Assembly: GCF_039542035.1 (NCBI RefSeq)
Contig: NZ_BAABHJ010000002.1
Location: forward strand, 372,001 to 436,000
Length of the DNA stretch: 64,000 nt
Reading direction: 5' to 3'
Origin: Actinoallomurus liliacearum
GTDB lineage: Bacteria > Actinomycetota > Actinomycetes > Streptosporangiales > Streptosporangiaceae
In this document: piece by piece, positions 58,817-64,000 of the stretch
How the letters are laid out: the number at the start of each line of letters is the position of its first letter
Numbering within the stretch: the stretch's first letter is position 1
Made by a program: the position numbers and the translations under genes
The notes under the pieces: generated by a model
The model's database searches: none
What the model saw: only the letters and a program-made list of their open reading frames with translations
What the model was told of the DNA's origin: nothing

Positions 58817-59581
58817 TCAGACCGAACGGGACTCCACGAGCGCGCCGACTCCGTCGAGGATCCGGGCGAGACCGAACTCGAAGGCGTACTCGGGACTGAG
58901 GGCGGCCTGGTGAGCCTCGCCCGCGGCGGCCCCCACGCGGGCGGCGACCGGGTACCGGTCGGCCTCGAAGACCTCCGCCAGCAGCGGGGCGTGCGCCGCC
59001 CACCACTCCCCGTCGGTCATGCCCGTACGGCTCTGTGCCTCCGCCGCCTCGACCAGCAGGCGCGCCGAGCTCACCACGTGCTGCAGGACGAGGGTGAGCA
59101 CCCCGTCCATCTCCACGTCGGTCAGGCCGATCCCCTCGACGGCACGCAGCTCCTCGTCGTACTTCGCCAGCGCGTTCGGCCCGAGGGCGGGGCGGACCGT
59201 CGCGACCTGCAGCATCCAGGGGTGCCGGCGGTGCAGCGCCCAGTTGGCGCGGGCCACCCCCGCGAGCCGCTCCCGCCAGCCACCGGACGTCTCGACCGAA
59301 CCCGATCGCTCGCCGTAGACGGCGTCGACCATCAGGTCGACCAGCTCCGCCTTGCCGGGGACGTACGTGTAGAGCGACATGGCACCGACGCCCAGCCGTT
59401 CGGCGACCCGCCGCATCGACAGCGCGGCCAGTCCCTCGGCGTCGGCCGCCTCGATGGCCGCCCGGGTGATCTGCTCGGTGGTCAGCCGCGGTCTCGGGCC
59501 TCTCCGGGGACGTGGCCGGGCACCCCACAACAGCTCCATGGTCCGCGTGGGATCTCCGCTACCGCTGTACTCGGTCGTCAC
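58817..59581 (-). CDS. TetR/AcrR-family regulator with TetR_C-type ligand domain
   Basis: 254 aa from GTG 59581. HTH: LTTEQITRAAIEAADAEGLAALSMRRVAERLGVGAMSLYTYVPGKAELVDLMVDAVYG. The C-terminal domain starts GWRERLAGVARANWALHRRHPWML, the TetR_C (tetracycline-repressor-like) form. Convergent with the isochorismate synthase gene (6-bp gap). No ribosome-binding site is visible before the GTG. Confidence 0.9.
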   Translation of the reverse strand: MTTEYSGSGDPTRTMELLWGARPRPRRGPRPRLTTEQITRAAIEAADAEGLAALSMRRVAERLGVGAMSLYTYVPGKAELVDLMVDAVYGERSGSVETSGGWRERLAGVARANWALHRRHPWMLQVATVRPALGPNALAKYDEELRAVEGIGLTDVEMDGVLTLVLQHVVSSARLLVEAAEAQSRTGMTDGEWWAAHAPLLAEVFEADRYPVAARVGAAAGEAHQAALSPEYAFEFGLARILDGVGALVESRSV

Positions 59582-59674
59582 CCCGTAATTGTCTCCAAAC
59601 CCGTCACCGCTCCGCCGATCGGCGCGCGCCCTCGCGACGTGGAACGGTCATCCACGCCGGATAAGGTCCAGACC

Positions 59675-60481
59675 ATGAGCAAATGGATCGAACTGGAGGG
59701 CGCGGTCAACGTCCGGGACCTGGGCGGCCTGCCCACGGCCGACGGCGGGGCCATCCGTCCCGGCGCGCTGCTGCGCTCGGACAACCTGCAGGACCTCACC
59801 CCGGCCGACGTCCATCGCCTGGTCACGGACCTGGGCCTGCGCAACGTCGTCGACCTGCGCAGCGAGGCCGAGGTGAACCTCACGGGCCCCGGTCCGCTGA
59901 CCGACGTGCCCACGGTCACGATCCACCACCTGTCCCTGTTCACCGAGGGCGGCCGGTTCACCGACGTCGAGGCCGACTCGCTCGACACCGACAAGATCCT
60001 GCCCTGGCAGAGCCGCCAGGAGGCCGGCCCGGAGAGCGACCGATCCGTCGGGCACTACCTCGGCTACCTCGCCGACCGCCCCGACTCTGTCGTGGGCGCG
60101 CTCCGCGTCGTCCCCGGCGGCACGTCGATCGTGCACTGCGCCGCGGGAAAGGACCGCACCGGCGTCGTCGTCGCCTTCGCCCTGCACGTCGCGGGCGTGC
60201 CCCGTGAGGAGATCGTCGCCGACTACGCGGCGACCGGCGAACGTCTGGAGGCCATCCTCGCCCGCCTGCGCTCCAGCCCCGTCTACGCCCAGGACCTCGA
60301 CTCCCGGCCCGCCGACACGCACATGCCGCACCCGCAGACGATGGAGAAGTTCCTCGCGGTCATCGACGAACGTTACGACGGCCCCCTCGGCTGGCTCGAA
60401 CGCCACGGCTGGACCGACGAGGACACCGCCGCCCTCCGCGCCACCCTCCGGGTCGACCTGGGCAGGTTCCGCAACCGGTGA
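59675..60481 (+). CDS. Tyrosine-protein phosphatase (Y_phosphatase3 family)
   Basis: 268 aa from ATG 59675. N-terminal signature GAVNVRDLGGLPTADGGAIRPGALLRSDNL and the phosphatase loop IVHCAAGKDRTGVVVAF, with the active C-x5-R (HCAAGKDR). Resembles actinobacterial and mycobacterial PtpB-like phosphatases with phosphotyrosine or phosphoinositide activity. Confidence 0.9.
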   Translation: MSKWIELEGAVNVRDLGGLPTADGGAIRPGALLRSDNLQDLTPADVHRLVTDLGLRNVVDLRSEAEVNLTGPGPLTDVPTVTIHHLSLFTEGGRFTDVEADSLDTDKILPWQSRQEAGPESDRSVGHYLGYLADRPDSVVGALRVVPGGTSIVHCAAGKDRTGVVVAFALHVAGVPREEIVADYAATGERLEAILARLRSSPVYAQDLDSRPADTHMPHPQTMEKFLAVIDERYDGPLGWLERHGWTDEDTAALRATLRVDLGRFRNR

Positions 60482-60535
60482 CCGAGTGATCATTGCGGCC
60501 GGAAACCGGCCGCATTCCCCCGTACGGTGTCGGCC

Positions 60536-61687
60536 ATGGAGATGCTTCGTTCCCCCGGACCGGCGCCGTCCCCCACCGCGGAGGCGGGAGACGTCCTCGG
60601 CCGCCGGGCGCTGAACCGGGCGCTGCTCGCCCGCCAGTTGCTGCTCGCTCGCCAGGCCCTGCCGGCGGTCCGAGCGGTCGAGCGTCTGGTCGCGATGCAG
60701 GCCCAGGCGCCGCTGGCGCCGTACGTCGGGCTGTGGACCCGGCTGGCCGGGTTCCGGACCGACGAGCTCGCCGATGGGATCAACGGCCGCGACCTCGTCC
60801 GCAGCACGCTGATCCGCGGGACCATCCACCTCGTCAGCGCGGCCGACTGCCTGGAACTGCGTCCGCTCGTCCAGCCCCTGCTCGACCGCGCCCTCAGAAC
60901 GGGATACGGCCGGCACCTGGCCGAGCTGGACCTCGAGGAGGTCGCGGCCCTCGGCCGGACGCTGGTCGAGGAACGGCCTCGCACCTTCGCCGACCTCGGC
61001 GCGACGCTCGGCGACGCCCTGCCGGACCGCGACCCCGGCGCGCTCACGGCGGTCGTGCGCACCCGGGTGCCGCTCGTGCAACTGCCGCCCCGGGGCGTCT
61101 GGGGCCGGGGCGGGCAGGCCGTGCACACGTCGGCCGAGGCCTGGCTGGGCCGGTCGCTGTCGTCGGACCCCTCGCCGGAGGACCTGGTGCTCCGTTACCT
61201 GGCCGCGTACGGGCCGGCCTCCGTCAAGGACCTGCAGACCTGGTCCGGTCTGACCCGGCAACGCCAGGTGATCGACCGGCTCCGGCCGCGCCTGCTGTCC
61301 TTCCGCGACGAGAACGGCACCGAACTGCTCGACCTGCCCGACGCACCGCGGCCCGACCCGGAGACGCCCGCTCCGCCCCGTTTCCTTCCCGAGTACGACA
61401 ACCTGCTCCGGTCGCACGCGGACCGTACGCGCGTCCTCTCCGATGACCACCGCGGCCGGCTCGCCACTCCGAATGACTCCCCCCGGCCGACGTTCCTCAT
61501 CGACGGTTTCGTCCACGGCACCTGGCGGATCACAGGCGAGCGCGACCGCGCCGTCCTCACCGTCGAGCCGTACGCGCCGCTGTCCGCCCGGGACCGTACG
61601 GCGCTGCTCGAGGAGGGCGCCCGGCTCCTGACCTTCGCCGCCGACGGAGCCGACCACGACGTCCGGATCGGCGACTCGTCGGGCTGA
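60536..61687 (+). CDS. HTH_42 winged-helix DNA-binding protein (YcaQ/AlkX-like)
   Basis: 383 aa from ATG 60536 (GTG 60527 is an alternative). HTH_42 family throughout: LNRALLARQLLLARQALPAVRAVERLVAMQAQAPLAPYVGLWTRLAG, RGTIHLVSAADCLELRPL and FLPEYDNLLRSHADRTRVL. The family contains DNA glycosylases that unhook interstrand crosslinks or remove bulky alkyl adducts, using a Q-x-D or Q-x-Q motif. Here MQAQAP gives the Q-x-Q form. It may protect against a genotoxic metabolite (inference). Confidence 0.85.
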   Translation: MEMLRSPGPAPSPTAEAGDVLGRRALNRALLARQLLLARQALPAVRAVERLVAMQAQAPLAPYVGLWTRLAGFRTDELADGINGRDLVRSTLIRGTIHLVSAADCLELRPLVQPLLDRALRTGYGRHLAELDLEEVAALGRTLVEERPRTFADLGATLGDALPDRDPGALTAVVRTRVPLVQLPPRGVWGRGGQAVHTSAEAWLGRSLSSDPSPEDLVLRYLAAYGPASVKDLQTWSGLTRQRQVIDRLRPRLLSFRDENGTELLDLPDAPRPDPETPAPPRFLPEYDNLLRSHADRTRVLSDDHRGRLATPNDSPRPTFLIDGFVHGTWRITGERDRAVLTVEPYAPLSARDRTALLEEGARLLTFAADGADHDVRIGDSSG

Positions 61688-61741
61688 CGGTACGCAGCAG
61701 CGAACATACTCCGGCCGTATAAGCCAAAAAATCGGTAGTAC

Positions 61742-61765
61742 TCGTACGCAGTTACGAACTATATT
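61742..61765 (+). promoter_or_regulatory. Leaderless promoter and operator of the MarR/ABC operon
   Basis: TCGTA-cgcagt-TACGA (61742-61757) is an inverted repeat just upstream of a TATATT -10 box (61760-61765), which lies 8 nt before the ATG at 61774. There is no ribosome-binding site. A long AT-rich patch surrounds it. Confidence 0.6.
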
Positions 61766-61773
61766 CTGCCGCC

Positions 61774-62214
61774 ATGGATGAGGTAGCAGAAGTGGTCGCT
61801 CGGGCGGCGAACAGCCTGGCGCAACGGATGCGGGCCGAGCGGCCGCGCGACGGGCTGAGCCTGTCGATGGTCGGCGTGCTGTCCCACCTGGACCGGGCGG
61901 GGGCCCTGACGCCCGGGACGCTGGCCGAGTTGCAGAAGGTCGAGCCGCAGACGATGACGCGGACGCTGTCCCGGTTGGAGGAGGAGGGCCTGATCGACCG
62001 GGTCCCCGATCAGGACGACCGCAGACGGCTGCGGATCAGGCTGACCGAGGCGGGCCGGGGGCGCCTGGACGACCATCTGCGGCCGAGGACCGACTGGCTG
62101 GCCCGCCGGATGGAGGAGCGGCTGACCCCGACCGAGCGGGAGTTGCTGCGGCTGGCCGGTGAGCTGATGGAGTCGCTGGTCTCGTGGGACGACGACCAGG
62201 CGGTCGCCCCGTGA
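61774..62214 (+). CDS. MarR-family regulator of an ABC exporter
   Basis: 146 aa. HTH: LTPGTLAELQKVEPQTMTRTLSRLEEEGLIDRVPDQDDRRRLRIRLTEAG, with the DQDDRR wing. Its stop overlaps the exporter GTG start (GTGA, 62211-62214), so regulator and exporter are co-translated. Likely autoregulated at 61742-61757. Confidence 0.92.
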   Translation: MDEVAEVVARAANSLAQRMRAERPRDGLSLSMVGVLSHLDRAGALTPGTLAELQKVEPQTMTRTLSRLEEEGLIDRVPDQDDRRRLRIRLTEAGRGRLDDHLRPRTDWLARRMEERLTPTERELLRLAGELMESLVSWDDDQAVAP

Positions 62215-64000
62215 GGCCGCCGGCGGCACTGCGGGACTCGCCGCGCTACCGCGTGCTGAAGACGCTGGCCGTCGGCTCGCCCGGCCTGCTGACCGGCGCC
62301 GTCGTCTTCATGCTCGCCGAGGGACTCATCCCCAATCTCGTCCTGATCGCCATGGGCCGGACCGTCGGCGCGGTTCCGGCGGCCGCACGGTCCGGGCTGG
62401 GCGGACACGACGGGGAGGTGCTGCTGACCCGCCTGACCGTGGCCGGCCTGCTGTACGCGCTGTCGCTGCTGCGCGGCCCCGCCGAGGACGTCCTGACCGC
62501 GATGGTCCAGGCGAGGATGAGCGCCCTGCAGCAGGCACGGCTGATCGAGGCGGTCTGCGCGCCCGCCGGGATCACGCACCTGGAGGACCCGGCCGTGCTC
62601 GACCGGCTGGCGTCCGCGCGCGGCGAGCTGTCCGCCTACCAGCCCGCCGGGGCGGCGATGACGCTGATCGGTCAGCTCGGCGACCGGCTCTCGGGCGTGG
62701 TCGCCTGTGCCGTCCTGGCCGGCTTCCGGTGGTGGCTCGGGCTGGGCCTGTTCGTCATGTGGCTAATGGTCCGGCGGCCGCTGCGGGCGCTGGTCCGGGC
62801 GCGGATCGCGACGTTCCGCAAGGCCACCGAACCGCTGCGGCGCAGCTGGTACTACATTCACCTGGCCTTCCGCCCGGCCGCCGCCAAGGAGGTCCGGGTG
62901 TTCGGCCTCGGCCCCTGGCTCGTCGGCAACTACCGGGAGCACAACGCCGAGGCGATGCGGCCCGCCGGCGAGGAGATACGGCGGCTGAACGGCCGGATCG
63001 CCATGTCCACCGTGCTGATCCTGGCCGGATACGGCACCGCCGCCGTCACCCTGGGCACGGCCGCGTACCGTCACACGCTGCCGCTGGGCACGCTCGTCAC
63101 GATGCTGACCATGCTGCCCGCCACGATGCAGGTCGGCGGGCTGACGGCGGCCGACATCGCGCTGGAGACCATGCTGTCGTCCGTCCCCGACCTGGACGCG
63201 CTGACCACCGACCTGCGGCCCGCCCCCGTGCCCGCGGGCGGCGGGCGCGCCGTGGCCGGGCGACCGCACCGGGAGATCCGGTTCGAGGGCGTCTCGTTCC
63301 GCTATCCCGGCGCCGATCGGGACGTGCTGCAGGATCTGGACCTGGTGCTGGAGGCGGGCCGCTCCTTGGCCGTCGTCGGCGTCAACGGGGCCGGGAAGAG
63401 CACCCTCATCTCGCTGCTGGCGGCCCTGCGCACGCCGACCGCGGGCCGCGTGCTCGTGGACGGCGTCCCCCTGGAGGAGTTCCCGGTACGGGACTGGCAA
63501 CGGCACGTCGCCGCGGTCTTCCAGGACTTCACCCGACTGCCGCTCACCGCCCGCGAGAACGTCACGATGGCCCTGTCCGGCGAGGCCGCCGACCCGGAGG
63601 TCCTGGCGGCGGTGGCGCGCCGGGCCGGCGCAGTCGAACCGATCGAGGGCCTCCCGGACGGGTGGGACACCATCCTGTCCGCACAGTACGACGGCGGCCG
63701 GGACCTGTCCGGCGGGCAGTGGCAGCGGATCGCCCTCGCACGGGCGCTGTACGCCGTCGAGCGAGGCGCGGGCGTCCTCGTCCTCGACGAACCGACCGCA
63801 CAGCTCGACGTGCGCGCCGAGGCCCGCTTCTACGACCGCTTCCTGACCATCACCGAGGGCGTCACCAGCCTGATCATCTCGCACCGCTTCTCGACGGTCC
63901 GCCGGGCGGACCGGATCGCCGTCCTCGACGGCGGCCGCATCACCGAGTCCGGGAGCCACGACGAGCTGCTGCGGGCCGGTGGCACGTACGCCGAGATGTT
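62211..64000 (+). CDS. ABC exporter, fused permease and ATPase (3'-truncated by the window)
   Basis: Open from GTG 62211 to the window end (596 codons visible). The membrane domain, about five to six TM segments (residues 20-315), begins LAVGSPGLLTGAVVFMLAEGLIPNLVLIAMG. The ATPase domain has IRFEGVSFRYPGADRDVLQDLDLVLEAGRSLAVVGVNGAGKST (Walker A), DLSGGQWQRIALARALY (signature) and GVLVLDEPTAQLDVRAE (Walker B). The H-loop His is in SLIISHRFSTVRRADRI. Architecture of half-size ATP-driven exporters such as MsbA/LmrA; drug, lipid or peptide substrate unknown. Confidence 0.92.
   Translation, partial: MRPPAALRDSPRYRVLKTLAVGSPGLLTGAVVFMLAEGLIPNLVLIAMGRTVGAVPAAARSGLGGHDGEVLLTRLTVAGLLYALSLLRGPAEDVLTAMVQARMSALQQARLIEAVCAPAGITHLEDPAVLDRLASARGELSAYQPAGAAMTLIGQLGDRLSGVVACAVLAGFRWWLGLGLFVMWLMVRRPLRALVRARIATFRKATEPLRRSWYYIHLAFRPAAAKEVRVFGLGPWLVGNYREHNAEAMRPAGEEIRRLNGRIAMSTVLILAGYGTAAVTLGTAAYRHTLPLGTLVTMLTMLPATMQVGGLTAADIALETMLSSVPDLDALTTDLRPAPVPAGGGRAVAGRPHREIRFEGVSFRYPGADRDVLQDLDLVLEAGRSLAVVGVNGAGKSTLISLLAALRTPTAGRVLVDGVPLEEFPVRDWQRHVAAVFQDFTRLPLTARENVTMALSGEAADPEVLAAVARRAGAVEPIEGLPDGWDTILSAQYDGGRDLSGGQWQRIALARALYAVERGAGVLVLDEPTAQLDVRAEARFYDRFLTITEGVTSLIISHRFSTVRRADRIAVLDGGRITESGSHDELLRAGGTYAEM

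Noticed and set aside
1..64000. CRISPR arrays, insertion sequences, prophage or attachment sites
   Set aside because: No spaced direct repeats, transposase or integrase motifs, or tRNA targets were seen in any part of the window.

Overview
The window is a gene-dense, very GC-rich (roughly 70% or more by eye) actinobacterial chromosome segment. Supporting signs are frequent GTG starts, many four-base stop/start overlaps, an actinobacterial-type gas vesicle cluster (gvpO/Y/Z/S present), and many MarR, TetR, XRE and BlaI regulators. A filamentous actinomycete of the Streptomyces/Actinomadura kind is my inference; no rRNA or tRNA is present to test it. I see no integrase, transposase, CRISPR array or phage genes.

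Layout. 0-8.3 kb: the 3' end of a secreted sedolisin protease, an amino-acid permease, a PYROXD2-like flavoprotein, and an operon of an MFS exporter fused to carboxypeptidase-regulatory-like domains with a YceI-domain partner. 8.7-18.5 kb: a polytopic membrane protein, a sulfite-oxidase-like molybdoenzyme, an FAD oxidoreductase, a large FAD/Fe-S D-2-hydroxyacid dehydrogenase, an XRE-TM-glycosidase-like fusion and a small secreted protein. 18.5-28.5 kb: a truncated ATP-grasp gene, a secreted phosphodiester glycosidase with a SPOR-like region, a GlxA-type regulator divergent from a dienelactone hydrolase, an ABC-2-like membrane protein, an MFS/MarR operon, a DUF523-DUF1722 protein and a beta-propeller lipoprotein.

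28.6-41.1 kb is the most unusual part. Two BlaI/MecI-type repressors, each next to a short BlaR-like M56 metallopeptidase, sit among at least nine copies of an operator close to TACTATCGCGATAGTA at six places. The operators lie directly upstream of the repressors themselves, a GT4 glycosyltransferase, a phosphoesterase lipoprotein, the undecaprenyl-diphosphatase UppP and two membrane microproteins. An ABC exporter with a two-component system, a COG4705 membrane protein and an M14 peptidase lie in the same stretch. I read this as a local cell-envelope-stress regulon run by two parallel protease/repressor pairs that have no beta-lactam sensor domain.

41.2-47.8 kb: a ten-gene gas vesicle operon (gvpY-Z-A-F-G-O-J-L-S-K on the minus strand) with a divergent Hsp20/GvpH-like chaperone. 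48-64 kb: a GT-C-like membrane protein with C-terminal TPRs, a membrane protein/TetR pair behind a 36-bp perfect palindrome, a CsbD-like protein, a spermidine-synthase-fold protein, an ArsR/double-SRPBCC operon, a methyltransferase, a zinc alcohol dehydrogenase, MarR and VOC genes, an isochorismate synthase, a TetR, a tyrosine phosphatase, an HTH_42 protein, and a MarR/ABC-exporter operon cut off by the window end.

Several promoters appear to give leaderless mRNAs: a -10 box lies 6-8 nt before the start codon, often overlapped by a palindromic operator.
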